DNA of 64,000 bases from Corynebacterium jeikeium (GTDB taxonomy: Bacteria > Actinomycetota > Actinomycetes > Mycobacteriales > Mycobacteriaceae), in assembly GCF_000738265.1 (NCBI RefSeq), contig NZ_JFCQ01000028.1, forward strand, positions 1 to 64,000, given 5' to 3'. Every line of letters starts with the position of its first letter. Positions within the stretch are counted from its first letter, which is position 1. The position numbers were made by a program, and so were the translations under genes. A model generated the notes under the pieces. That model made no database searches and was not told the origin of the DNA. It worked only from the letters and a program-made list of their open reading frames with translations. Of the stretch, positions 37,834 through 46,430 are shown in pieces.

Positions 37834-39897
37834 ATGAACGCTCAGCCAGTGAAAGCCAGTACCAACGATGGGTTCGACGCCACCCGCTTAGCGCGCATCT
37901 TGCTGCCGAAGCGTGGCGAACCGCGCAACGTGCGTTCCCTGTACTTCGTAGAGAACGAGGCCACCACCCCCGGCCGCGTCAACGCCGTCTCCCGTACCGA
38001 AGCGATCCTGCCAGCGGGCAGTGAGACTTCCTTCGAGACCTACTTCAACGCCTTCCCCGCCTCCTACTGGCGCCGCTGGTCCCAACTGGACGAGGTCAAG
38101 CTGCGCATCGAGATCACTGGTGAAGCTCGCGTTGACCTGTACCGCTCCAAGTACGACGGCTCCCGCATCGGCATCGAGGGTGCCCAGATCGAAACAGATG
38201 AGAACGGCCACGGTATCGCTGAGTTCATCATCTCCCTGGCCCCGTTCGAGGACGGCGGCTGGATCTGGTTCGATCTGACTTGCGAGAAGGAAACCCGCCT
38301 ACACTCCGCTGGCTGGTACGCCACCGTCGAGGCCGGCGAACAGGCCTTCGAGGGCGAGACGCTGCCGGTCGCCGAGCCGAGCGTCACCATCGGCATCCCG
38401 ACCTTCAACCGTCCGACCGACGCGGTGGCCGCGCTACACGCGCTGGCCTCCGACCCCGAGGTCGACGGACGCATCGAGGCCATCATCATGCCTGACCAGG
38501 GCGACAAGCACCCCGCCGACGAGCCCGACTTCGACGAGGTCGCGGAGCACTTTGGCGATCGCCTGCGCATCGTGCAGCAGGGCAACCTGGGTGGCTCCGG
38601 TGGCTACTCCCGCATCATGTACGAAGCCCGCCACCCGGAGCGTGGCACCACCAGCCCGTACATCCTGTACATGGACGACGACATCGCCATCGAGCCCGAT
38701 AGCGTCCTGCGCGCCCTGGCGGCCGCCCGCTATGCGAAGTCCCCGATGTTGATCGGCGGCCAGATGCTGGATCTGCAGGAGCGCAGCTTCCTGCACAGCA
38801 TGGGCGAGGTCGTCCATCGCGACGTGTTCATGTGGGGTGGGGCACCGCACACCCATTACACTCACGACTTCTACCGCCACCCGCTGCGCGACCTGGGCGA
38901 CGGCACTGCCCACAACGCTGCAGGCCAGCCGATCGCGCCGGTGGCCCGGGACGTCATCGACAAGGGCTACGGCACCCCGAATAACTCGGAGAACTCCAAG
39001 GATCTGCACCGCCGCATCGACGTTGACTACAACGGTTGGTGGATGTGCCTGATCCCACGCTATGTCGCTGATCGCATCGGCCAGCCCCTACCGCTGTTTA
39101 TTAAGTGGGATGACGCCGAATACGGCCTGCGTGCAAAGGATGCTGGCTTCCCCACGGCCTCCTGGCCGGGCATCGCGATCTGGCACATGGCCTGGTCAAG
39201 CAAGGACGATGCCATCGACTGGCAATCCTACTTCCACATCCGCAACCGCCTGATCGTGGCGGCCATGCAGATGGAAGGTTCCCCGCGCGGGCTGCTGGTC
39301 TCGCTGGCCAAGCTCGCGACCAAGCACCTCCTGTGCCTGGAATACTCCACCGTTGCCCTGCACATCGAGGCAATGAAGGACTTCCTGGCGGGCCCGGACC
39401 AGCTGTTTGACATCCTGGATACCTCCCTGCCGCGCATCGCGAAGCTGCGTAAGAACTATTCCGATGCGGTTGTCGTCCCATCTGCTACCGACCTGCCCCC
39501 AGCGACGGGTGGCCCGGCGGGCCTCACGCGCATCCCGTTGAGCAAGAAGGCCAAGATCGTCACTCTTGCCAAGGGTCTGTTGCACAACGCCAAGCCTGCC
39601 GACGCCCGCCATCACCACGCACCGCAGGTGAACCTCCCGCCTGTCGAGGCCCGCTGGTTCAGCCTCTCCCGTGTCGACGGCGCGACCGTGACCACCGCCG
39701 ATGGCAAGGGCGTGTTCTACCGCAAGCGCGACCGCGGCCAGATGCTGGCGCTGGTGAAGGAGTATGCGCGCCTGGAAAAGCAGGTCTACGCCCGCTTCGA
39801 CGAGCTGCGCAACGCTTACCGTGCAGCCCACCCGCACCTGACAAGTCGGGAAGGCTGGGCACAGATCTTCGAGCCTGAGAGCGTGGAAAACAGGTAG
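37834..39897 (+). CDS. glfT2: Galactofuranosyltransferase GlfT2
   Basis: A 687-residue enzyme that polymerises galactan from UDP-Galf with alternating beta-1,5 and 1,6 links. The N-terminal beta-sandwich (to about 170) is followed by a GT-A domain starting 'VTIGIPTFNRPTDAVAALHAL'. The metal-binding DDD is in 'YILYMDDDIAIEPDSV', and the WW-D region is 'NGWWMCLIPRYVADRIGQPLPLFIKWDDAEYGLRAKDAGF' with 'GIAIWHMAW'. A C-terminal helical region anchors it to the membrane. The start is uncertain: ATG 37834 (ribosome site ggagg at 37815, somewhat far) or ATG 37774; a TATATT at 37787-37792 would make only 37834 usable. Confidence 0.94.
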   Translation: MNAQPVKASTNDGFDATRLARILLPKRGEPRNVRSLYFVENEATTPGRVNAVSRTEAILPAGSETSFETYFNAFPASYWRRWSQLDEVKLRIEITGEARVDLYRSKYDGSRIGIEGAQIETDENGHGIAEFIISLAPFEDGGWIWFDLTCEKETRLHSAGWYATVEAGEQAFEGETLPVAEPSVTIGIPTFNRPTDAVAALHALASDPEVDGRIEAIIMPDQGDKHPADEPDFDEVAEHFGDRLRIVQQGNLGGSGGYSRIMYEARHPERGTTSPYILYMDDDIAIEPDSVLRALAAARYAKSPMLIGGQMLDLQERSFLHSMGEVVHRDVFMWGGAPHTHYTHDFYRHPLRDLGDGTAHNAAGQPIAPVARDVIDKGYGTPNNSENSKDLHRRIDVDYNGWWMCLIPRYVADRIGQPLPLFIKWDDAEYGLRAKDAGFPTASWPGIAIWHMAWSSKDDAIDWQSYFHIRNRLIVAAMQMEGSPRGLLVSLAKLATKHLLCLEYSTVALHIEAMKDFLAGPDQLFDILDTSLPRIAKLRKNYSDAVVVPSATDLPPATGGPAGLTRIPLSKKAKIVTLAKGLLHNAKPADARHHHAPQVNLPPVEARWFSLSRVDGATVTTADGKGVFYRKRDRGQMLALVKEYARLEKQVYARFDELRNAYRAAHPHLTSREGWAQIFEPESVENR

Positions 39898-39973
39898 CGA
39901 GCCGACGCTAGCTGCACCGAAGCTGAGCCAGACCGAAACCGAGCCAGACCGAAGTAAGGACAACGCAAAGACA

Positions 39974-40576
39974 ATGAGCTCCACACACGTCAGTGGCGAC
40001 CCGCTGGGCGAATCCGACATTCTGGTCGCGCTGCAAAAGCAGCTGGCCGACAAGCCGGGAATCCTGCCCACCGCCCGTGGCATGAGCCACTTCGGTGAGC
40101 ACGCCCTCGGCTGGATGGGTACCGCTGCTCTGGGCTACGGCCTGGCCCTGGCGCAGGGCAAGTCCGCCGACGGCCCAGAGCGCCGCGGCTGGCTGACCAT
40201 GGGTGCCAGCGCCTTTTTCGCCCACGCCGCCAGCGTGGTGCTCAAGCGCATCGTCCGCCGCCCGCGCCCGCACGACCCGCGGATCAAGATCGGCGTGGGC
40301 ACGCCCTCGAAGCTGAGCTTCCCGTCTTCCCACGCGACCAGCTCCACCGCAGCTCTGGTGGCATTTACCCAGTCGGCAAACAACCACACCGGGGCGCTTC
40401 CCCTCGTGGGAATCCCGGCGATGGCGCTGTCGCGTCTGGTGTTAGGCGTACACTATCCCTCTGACGTAGCCCTCGGAAGTTGCATCGGCGCTGCCACGGC
40501 CATCGCCGTGCGCAGGGTTGTGGATGGGGGACGTGGGGGCGTCACAAAGAAAAACAGTGAGGAGAAAAGCCAGTGA
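39974..40576 (+). CDS. PAP2 phosphatase (decaprenylphosphoryl-phosphoribose phosphatase type)
   Basis: A 200-residue membrane protein. The PAP2 motifs are present: K-x6-RP in 'LKRIVRRPRPHDPR', SxSxH-like PSSHA in 'LSFPSSHATSST', and SR-x5-H-x3-D in 'SRLVLGVHYPSDVALG'. Its place between glfT2 and ubiA matches mycobacterial Rv3807c, proposed to remove the 5-phosphate from decaprenyl-phosphoryl-5-phosphoribose on the way to DPA, the arabinan donor. The stop overlaps the GTG start of ubiA by 4 bases. Near the 3' end lies a copy of the GGCGTCA repeat motif (40538). Confidence 0.92.
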   Translation: MSSTHVSGDPLGESDILVALQKQLADKPGILPTARGMSHFGEHALGWMGTAALGYGLALAQGKSADGPERRGWLTMGASAFFAHAASVVLKRIVRRPRPHDPRIKIGVGTPSKLSFPSSHATSSTAALVAFTQSANNHTGALPLVGIPAMALSRLVLGVHYPSDVALGSCIGAATAIAVRRVVDGGRGGVTKKNSEEKSQ

Positions 40577-41601
40577 GCGAACAGCGTAGCGACGGCCGCC
40601 CGGAGCCGCTGATCGGCGCGGAGCCACACACGTCCGGGTTGGAAGACCCGAACCAGGCGACCAGCACCGCCACCGACACGAAGAAGCTGCGCCCGCCGCG
40701 CAACCTGCCGGAGGCGATGATCAAGGCACTGCGCCCGAAACAATGGGTGAAGAACGTGCTGGTCGTCGCTGCTCCGGCGGCTGCGGGTAGTGACATGCTC
40801 TTCCACAGCCGCGTGCTGCTGGACGTGCTGATCGCTTTCGTGGCTTTCTGCCTGGCGGCTAGCTCGATCTACCTGATCAACGACGCGCGCGACGTGGAAG
40901 CCGACCGCGCGCACCCGACCAAGCGTTTCCGTCCGATTGCGGCTGGCGTGCTGCCGGTGGGGCTGGCGTATGCGATGTCGGTGGTGCTGATCCTGGCGGC
41001 GATCGGCGGCTCGCTGCTGGCCTCGTCGGGCACGAACCTGGCGATCGTCGTGGCTGTGTACATCGCCCTGCAGCTGGGCTACTGCTTCGGTTGGAAGCAC
41101 CAGCCGGTGATCGACATTGCACTGGTGAGCTCCGGTTTTATGCTGCGCGCGATGGCCGGCGGTGTGGCGGCGGCGATTCTTCTGTCGCAGTGGTTCCTGC
41201 TGGTCGCGGCGTTCGGCTCGCTGTTTATGGCGGCGGGTAAGCGCTACGCGGAGCTGAAGCTTTCGCTGCGTTCGGGGGCGAAGATCCGCAAGTCCCTGGA
41301 GAGCTACACCCCGACCTACCTGCGCTTTGTCTGGACCCTGGCCGCCACCGCTGTGGTGCTGAGCTATGCGCTGTGGGGCTTTGGCCTGGCGCAGACCGTC
41401 GATTCCGGTGTGGCTGCCGTGTGGTACCAGGTTTCGATGGTGCCGTTTACCATCGCGATTCTGCGCTATGCCGCGGACGTTGACCGAGGCGAGGGTGGCG
41501 CGCCCGACGAGATCGCCCTCGAGGATCGCACCCTGCAGTTGCTGGCGCTGGCCTGGTTGTTCTGTGTGGCGATGGCTGTCTACATCGTGCCGATGTTCTA
41601 G
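40573..41601 (+). CDS. ubiA: Decaprenyl-phosphate phosphoribosyltransferase
   Basis: A 342-residue UbiA-superfamily membrane enzyme with about nine TM helices after a 45-residue hydrophilic tail. It transfers phosphoribose from PRPP to decaprenyl phosphate, the committed step to arabinan. The first Asp-rich motif is NDARDVEADRAHP (about residue 97-109). The second region is 'VIDIALVSSGFMLRAMAGG'. 'KALRPKQWVKNVLV' is typical of this subgroup. It is translationally coupled to the PAP2 gene by a GTGA overlap. A terminator follows the stop. The arabinosyltransferase gene aftB, which follows ubiA in relatives, is not present here. Confidence 0.94.
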   Translation: MSEQRSDGRPEPLIGAEPHTSGLEDPNQATSTATDTKKLRPPRNLPEAMIKALRPKQWVKNVLVVAAPAAAGSDMLFHSRVLLDVLIAFVAFCLAASSIYLINDARDVEADRAHPTKRFRPIAAGVLPVGLAYAMSVVLILAAIGGSLLASSGTNLAIVVAVYIALQLGYCFGWKHQPVIDIALVSSGFMLRAMAGGVAAAILLSQWFLLVAAFGSLFMAAGKRYAELKLSLRSGAKIRKSLESYTPTYLRFVWTLAATAVVLSYALWGFGLAQTVDSGVAAVWYQVSMVPFTIAILRYAADVDRGEGGAPDEIALEDRTLQLLALAWLFCVAMAVYIVPMF

Positions 41602-41614
41602 CTGTTTTCTTTTG

Positions 41615-41658
41615 GACGCCGACTCTTCCCCCGCGGAAGGTTGGCGTCTTTTGCTTTT
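41615..41658 (+). terminator. Terminator after ubiA
   Basis: gacgcc (41615-41620) pairs with ggcgtc (41643-41648), with an inner ttcc/ggaa, and is followed by TTTTGCTTTTCTT. It closes the glfT2-PAP2-ubiA transcript. The remaining 320-base gap to the next gene holds an AT-rich stretch (41770-41880) that probably carries the mycolyltransferase promoter; no gene is seen. Confidence 0.8.
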
Positions 41659-41921
41659 CTTAAGCAGCCGGGCTGGGTGTGGACGGCGTTACACTTTTGG
41701 GGGTGAAAATGTGGCGTCGAGGGATGGACGTGTGACTGCTGTGACGGGGGAGGGGAGGAGGGGCCTTAATTTTTGAAAGATGTAGCGATTTGCGTATTGG
41801 ATTCGATAGTTATCTTGAGCAGGATCGTAAAGATTTGATAACGTACTCGCATTCTGTGTTTCTCGGCAGAGCAACTGCGGTTCGAGAGATTTCAAGACTG
41901 ACTAGAGCTGTTTAGGACTGT

Positions 41922-42935
41922 ATGAATTCGACGATGAAGAGTAAGGGACTGGGCGCGAAGCTCACTGCATTCCTGGTTGCAGTGGCCACTGCGCTGGGCA
42001 TGGCTGTTGTAACTGCACCTACGGCTGCTGCGGATAACCGCGGCCACCTGCGCCCGGGCTGCAGCTGGAGCAAGCACAAGTACTACCTGCAGAACTGCTG
42101 GGTTTACTCCCCGGCGATGGGGCAGAAGATCCAGGTGCAGATCAAGCCTTCCTCGCGTGGCGGTAACGCTGGCGTCTACATGCTGGACGGCCTGCGCGCA
42201 CGCCAGGACTACAACGCGTGGGTTTGGTCTGGCAACGCTGTGAAGAAGTTCGTCAACGACAACGTGACCCTGGTGATGCCCGTTGGTGGCCAGGCTCAGT
42301 TCTACACGGACTGGAAGGGCCCGTACGGCGGCAAGGGTGGTCCGAAGAAGCCGCGTTGGGAGACCTTCCTGACCCGCGAACTGCCGGGTTACCTGCAGCG
42401 TAACTTTGGCGTGAGCCCGACCCGCAACTCCATTGTCGGTCTGTCCATGGGCGGTACTGCCGCGATGAACCTGGCTGCGTGGCACCGCAACCAGTTCAAG
42501 CAGGCGACCTCCCTGTCTGGTTACCTGAACCCGACCTGGCCGGGCATGTACGCCGGAATCCAGTACGCGATGTCCGATGCTGACAAGGGCGCGAACATCT
42601 GGGACATGTGGGGTAGCCCGGTAGACCCGCTGCGTTTCCGCAACGATCCGACTGTTCAGGCTGGCCGTTTCAGCGGTATGCCGCTGTACCTGGCTGCTTC
42701 CGGCGGAGTTCCGGCTCGCGGCGAGAAGTTCCTGGAGAACCCGCGTGGCGTTGCTGCCGGCATCGGCCTGGAGTGGATGGCGCGTACCTCCACTGCGAAG
42801 TTTGAGATGGCTGCTCGTGCGGTAGGTGCTCGCCCAGTTGTGAGCTACCCGATCAACGGCCTGCACGCATGGCCGTACTGGGATGCGGAGCTGAGCAAGG
42901 CTCGCCCGCACATCCTCCGCGCGCTGGGTGCCTAG
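41922..42935 (+). CDS. Trehalose mycolyltransferase (antigen 85 type)
   Basis: A 337-residue secreted esterase that moves mycolic acid from trehalose monomycolate to arabinogalactan or to a second trehalose. A signal peptide ends near AAA-DNRG (about residue 33-36). The alpha/beta-hydrolase core has 'VYMLDGLRARQDYNAWVW', oxyanion-region 'MPVGGQAQFYTDW', the nucleophile elbow GLSMGGTAAMN (Ser about residue 172), and the His in 'LHAWPYWDAELSKA'. It lacks LGFP repeats, unlike its neighbour. A short agga lies 5 bases before the ATG; an ATG at 41934 is an alternative. Confidence 0.94.
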   Translation: MNSTMKSKGLGAKLTAFLVAVATALGMAVVTAPTAAADNRGHLRPGCSWSKHKYYLQNCWVYSPAMGQKIQVQIKPSSRGGNAGVYMLDGLRARQDYNAWVWSGNAVKKFVNDNVTLVMPVGGQAQFYTDWKGPYGGKGGPKKPRWETFLTRELPGYLQRNFGVSPTRNSIVGLSMGGTAAMNLAAWHRNQFKQATSLSGYLNPTWPGMYAGIQYAMSDADKGANIWDMWGSPVDPLRFRNDPTVQAGRFSGMPLYLAASGGVPARGEKFLENPRGVAAGIGLEWMARTSTAKFEMAARAVGARPVVSYPINGLHAWPYWDAELSKARPHILRALGA

Positions 42936-43012
42936 TTAATTTTGTGACTAGTTAGCCTGGGGTCTTGTTAAACGGAGGCCTTGCTAACTGGGGGGGCTTG
43001 CTAGGTTCCCGA

Positions 43013-43068
43013 AGCCACTGTCTAAGGTGCCGGCTTGAATAGCCGGTCGCCTTCGGCGGTGGCTTTTG
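43013..43068 (+). terminator. Terminator after the first mycolyltransferase
   Basis: agccac (43013) pairs with gtggct (43059), enclosing a second hairpin gccggc/gccggt, and is followed by TTTT. It lies about 80 bases past the stop. Confidence 0.65.
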
Positions 43069-43082
43069 CGTTTCTTGGAGGG

Positions 43083-43209
43083 TAAATGTCGGAAAAGTTG
43101 CAAAGCTACAAGTCGGCTATTTCGTGGATAGGGTTTGTGGTGCTCTGACCAGCGGTTTTGCGAATTGGAAATAGTTACCAACAAAGAAGTGCAACTTTTC
43201 CGACATTTA
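43083..43209. mobile_element. MITE-like element with 20-bp terminal inverted repeats
   Basis: taaatgtcggaaaagttgca (43083-43102) is repeated exactly in inverted form at 43190-43209; the 127-bp unit has no coding capacity. Size, perfect terminal repeats and intergenic place fit a miniature inverted-repeat transposable element. No clear target-site duplication is visible. Alternatively it is a long hairpin RNA or a protein-binding structure. No parent transposase is in the window. Confidence 0.68.
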
Positions 43210-43370
43210 GGCCGGGGCGTGGGGCTGGACTGGATGGCCGGAGCGTGTGGCCGGGGTGTGGGGCTGAGGGGAGGGTTTGCCGGTGTTGGCTATCTGGGCG
43301 GGGCGGTTGAGAGGTGGGGCGGTTGGGGTGTGGCGGCGTCAAGAAAAAGGAAGAGCAAAAAGGGTCACAT
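43210..43370. other. G-rich intergenic stretch
   Basis: The plus strand is rich in GGGG runs, with an imperfect direct repeat of 'gccggggygtggggctg' at about 43211 and 43251 and one extended copy of the GGCGTCA motif at 43319-43349. No reading frame looks real. It separates the MITE-like element from the csp1 promoter region. Confidence 0.6.
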
Positions 43371-43372
43371 GG

Positions 43373-43416
43373 GTAACAGTGGTTACGTGCTAGGCTAACC
43401 CTAAAGTAAAACTTTA
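43373..43416. promoter_or_regulatory. Palindromes in the upstream promoter region of the PS1-type gene
   Basis: gtaac-agtg-gttac (43373-43386) and taaagt-aaa-actttaa (from 43402) are two palindromes around a possible -10, taggct (43391-43396). They look like operator sites. If this promoter is used the leader is about 350 bases long. Confidence 0.42.
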
Positions 43417-43548
43417 AATGATCCGCGTGTTGTCCATGTGAATACGCTTTTGCTTGCCATAATTACTGACGTGCTTGAAGCGCGCCTGTGGGAAGTGCTT
43501 GCCGTGACTGCTCAGCGAGGCGTCCCGGCGGGAAGCCCCAGGCCGTGA

Positions 43549-43579
43549 TTGACAGCAATAAACAGAATCTGAATAGAGT
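43549..43579 (+). promoter_or_regulatory. Likely promoter of the PS1-type mycolyltransferase
   Basis: TTGACA at 43549-43554, a 19-base spacer and TAGAGT at 43574-43579. A 9-bp hairpin, cgaagcagg with cctgcttcg (43615-43639), follows in the leader. Start of translation is at 43757, so the leader would be about 170 bases. Confidence 0.5.
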
Positions 43580-43756
43580 ACCTGGATCGAAAAGTTCAGT
43601 AATGGCCGGCAGTGCGAAGCAGGAGGGGAACCTGCTTCGGCTGACACAGCACCAGCGCTGAGCTGGCCTACAACTACGCACGACCAGCACAACTGCAGGG
43701 TGGAAGCCAGGACAACTGCAGAACTACAACCAAACAACCAAAGAGCAACAGAAAGA

Positions 43757-45751
43757 ATGAAGACTATGCGCCTTGCAGCGAAAATTTCCCGTCGCACTCG
43801 CTCCGCCAGCAGCAAGACCGGTAGCACGAACAGCAGCAACCTCCGCCGCGGAAGCGCCGCGTTCCTGGCACTGCCGCTTTCCGTTGCACTTGCAATGCCG
43901 CTGACCCCGGTCGCTGCCGCCCAGAGCTCCCTGGGCGGATCCCTGGGCCCCGGCTCCGGCACCAGCTACCTGGACCCCGAGAGCATCCCGAAGCGCACCC
44001 CGCGCCAGGTCACCGAGCAGCACCTGCAGGGCCTGCCGGAGGGTGTCAGCGTGGACCGCGTTGAGTGGATCACCGAGCGCTGGGCGAACGTCTTCATCAA
44101 CTCTGCCGCCATGCCGGGCAAGCCGATCAAGGTGCAGATCCTGCTGGCTCGCGACTGGTACTCCCAGCCGGACCGCAAGTTCCCGACCGTGTGGGCCCTC
44201 GATGGCCTGCGCGCCCGCGAGGACGAGTCGGGTTGGACCCTGTCCACCAACATTGCTAACCAGTACGCGGACCGCAACGTCAACGTGATTCTGCCCGTCG
44301 GCGGCGAGTCCTCCTTCTACACCGACTGGCAGCAGCCAGACAAGGGCAAGCACTACAAGTGGGAGACCTTCCTGACCAAGGAGCTGCCGCCGGTGCTGCG
44401 CGAAGGCTGGCGTGCCAACGAAGACCGCGCCATCACTGGCCTGTCCATGGGCGGCACCGCCGCGATGAACCTGGCCGAGCGCTTCCCGGAGATGTGGAAG
44501 TTCGTCGGTTCTTTCTCCGGCTACCTGGATACGACTTCCTACGGCATGCCCGAGGCCATCGCCTATGCCACCAATGACGGCAATGGCTACGACGCCAAGA
44601 AGATGTGGGGCGAATTCGGCTCCCAGGACTGGATCGACCACGATCCGAAGCTGGGCGTTGAAGCTCTGAAGAAGATGACCGTCTATGTCTCCGCAGGCAA
44701 CGGCAACGCCGGCAAGTACGACAAGCCGGGTGCTATCCCGGGGCTGCCGAGCAACATGGCGGGCTTCGGTCTGGAGGCCATGTCCCGCATGACCACCGAG
44801 ACCTTCGTCAAGCGCGCTAAGCAGGCCGGCGTCAAGCCGATCACCGCCTTCCGTCCGTCCGGCACCCACGACTGGCCGTACTGGCAGTACGAGATGATCC
44901 AGGCATGGCCGCACATCGCCGATGCCTTCGGCCTGTCGGAAGCTGACCGCGGTGCGAAGTGCCAGGTCGGCGGCGCTATCGCAGAGAACGTCAAGAAGGT
45001 TCCGAACCTGGGCGCCTGCATCTCTAACGAGTACGACGCTAAGGACGGCGGCAAGGTTCAGGACTTCCGCGGTGGCCGTGCCTACTGGTCCCCGAAGACC
45101 GGCGCCCACTTCGTTTGGGGCCGCATTGGCGCCCGCTACGCGTCGATGAACGGCCCGGACTCTTGGCTGGGCTACCCGACCTCCGAAGAGCACGTCATTT
45201 CCAACGGTCGCGGTCGCTTTACGGCCTTCGAGAATGGCGCGATCTACTGGACCCACGAGACGGGCGCCTTCGCTGTGCCGAAGGACTTCGTCGACGAGTG
45301 GGGCAAGACCAACTGGGAGAACGGACCGCTGGGCTACCCGATCGCTGAGGTCGAGAAGGTCGGCGACAGCTACATGCAGAAGTTCCAGAACGGCCTGATC
45401 GTCCGCGATAAGGACAACAAGACCAACTACGTCCAGGGCAAGATCGCCGAGAAGTACCTGCAGCTGGGTGGCCTGAACTCCAAGCTGGGCAAGCCGAAGA
45501 GCGGCGAAAAGGCCATCAAGGGCGGCCGCTTCTCCGAGTTCGAGCACGGCAACATCTACTGGTCCCCGTTCACCGGCGCGCACGTAATCTACTACGGCAA
45601 TGTGTTCGACGAGTGGGGCAAGCGTGGCTGGGAGCAGGGCAAGCTCGGCTACCCGACCAGCGACCACGAGGACATCCCGGCCGGCGGAACGAGGATCAAG
45701 TTCCAGCACGGTGAGATCCGCGAGGTCAACGGACGCGTAGAGGTGCTCTAA
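43757..45751 (+). CDS. cop1: LGFP-repeat mycolyltransferase (PS1/Csp1 type)
   Basis: A 664-residue secreted mycolyltransferase. A long signal peptide starts MKTMRLAAKISRRTR and ends VAAA-QSS (about 58). The catalytic domain (about 80-400) has 'VWALDGLRAREDESGW', 'PVGGESSFYTDWQQPDKGKH', the elbow GLSMGGTAAMN and the His in 'SGTHDWPYWQYEM'. The C-terminal 240 residues hold four LGFP repeats (LGYPTSEE, LGYPIAEV, LGKPKSGE, LGYPTSDH) thought to bind the cell wall. This build is that of the major corynebacterial PS1 protein. ATG 43757 was chosen from the signal peptide. The lipoprotein gene begins 2 bases after the stop. Confidence 0.95.
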   Translation: MKTMRLAAKISRRTRSASSKTGSTNSSNLRRGSAAFLALPLSVALAMPLTPVAAAQSSLGGSLGPGSGTSYLDPESIPKRTPRQVTEQHLQGLPEGVSVDRVEWITERWANVFINSAAMPGKPIKVQILLARDWYSQPDRKFPTVWALDGLRAREDESGWTLSTNIANQYADRNVNVILPVGGESSFYTDWQQPDKGKHYKWETFLTKELPPVLREGWRANEDRAITGLSMGGTAAMNLAERFPEMWKFVGSFSGYLDTTSYGMPEAIAYATNDGNGYDAKKMWGEFGSQDWIDHDPKLGVEALKKMTVYVSAGNGNAGKYDKPGAIPGLPSNMAGFGLEAMSRMTTETFVKRAKQAGVKPITAFRPSGTHDWPYWQYEMIQAWPHIADAFGLSEADRGAKCQVGGAIAENVKKVPNLGACISNEYDAKDGGKVQDFRGGRAYWSPKTGAHFVWGRIGARYASMNGPDSWLGYPTSEEHVISNGRGRFTAFENGAIYWTHETGAFAVPKDFVDEWGKTNWENGPLGYPIAEVEKVGDSYMQKFQNGLIVRDKDNKTNYVQGKIAEKYLQLGGLNSKLGKPKSGEKAIKGGRFSEFEHGNIYWSPFTGAHVIYYGNVFDEWGKRGWEQGKLGYPTSDHEDIPAGGTRIKFQHGEIREVNGRVEVL

Positions 45752-45753
45752 CG

Positions 45754-46347
45754 GTGGGCGTCACGAAGAAAAACACCGGACGCACGTCCCGCGGTGCCGT
45801 TGTCGGTGCTGCGTGCGTGGCACTGCTGTCCCTCGGTGCGCTGACGGCCTGCGGCGACGACGAGACGGTGGACAATTCCACCGAATCCTCAGTGCCGTCG
45901 GTGTCTGCGCCCGAGTCTGAGTCCAAGTCTGACGAAGACAAAGACGGCAAGGACGGTGACGGTGAGTCGGGCTCTAGCTCTACGGAAGGTAGTGACGCCC
46001 CAGGCTCCGCCGGCCAAGACGGTGCGCCAGCGCACGATGGCGGCGTAGATGAGGTGGATGAGATCCCCAATGGCGCGCAGCGTAGCGACAAGGACAAGGA
46101 CTTCCTGAACCGCTTGAAGGATGGCGGCATTGACCTGACGAAGGCCGATGATGCCTCCGATATTGGTGGCCTGGAAGATCAGGTCATTGCAGCTGGTCAA
46201 GCGCACTGTACCGCCGAAGGTGGTGGCAAAGCGGACGTCTACACTCCGTTGGCTGCGGGGCAGCTGAAGGAGAACGGCGTGATCGACGGTGATCCGAAAA
46301 AGGCCGAGGAAGCTATTCGCAACGCAGCGAAATCGGCGTATTGTTAG
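45754..46347 (+). CDS. Lipoprotein with DUF732-like domain
   Basis: A 197-residue lipoprotein. Basic N-terminus (MGVTKKNTGRTSR), hydrophobic stretch, lipobox LTAC (Cys about residue 33). Residues 35-105 are an acidic, Ser/Asp/Glu-rich linker. The last 60 residues have two Cys ('GQAHCTAEGGG' and the C-terminal 'SAYC') in the pattern of DUF732 domains found in mycobacterial secreted proteins. It starts 2 bases after the mycolyltransferase stop and is surely co-transcribed; a role in placing or assisting that enzyme is an inference. The GTG start overlaps a GGCGTCA repeat motif. Confidence 0.78.
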   Translation: MGVTKKNTGRTSRGAVVGAACVALLSLGALTACGDDETVDNSTESSVPSVSAPESESKSDEDKDGKDGDGESGSSSTEGSDAPGSAGQDGAPAHDGGVDEVDEIPNGAQRSDKDKDFLNRLKDGGIDLTKADDASDIGGLEDQVIAAGQAHCTAEGGGKADVYTPLAAGQLKENGVIDGDPKKAEEAIRNAAKSAYC

Positions 46348-46430
46348 GACTTCAGCGCTTCCGAAGTCTCGAGTAACCAGGCTGTCCACACTTACGCGCG
46401 GGCAGCCTGGTTTTGTTCTAGAAGGAATTT

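Noticed and set aside
43210..43330. G-quadruplex in the G-rich intergenic stretch
   Set aside because: GGGG runs are present but loops are long and irregular; support is too weak for a feature.
43414..43962. A leftward frame covering the mycolyltransferase leader
   Set aside because: No ribosome site, no domain, and it overlaps the signal-peptide coding part of the real gene.
43724..45709. A 661-codon open frame opposite the PS1-type mycolyltransferase
   Set aside because: Shadow of a gene with signal peptide, catalytic motifs and LGFP repeats on the other strand.
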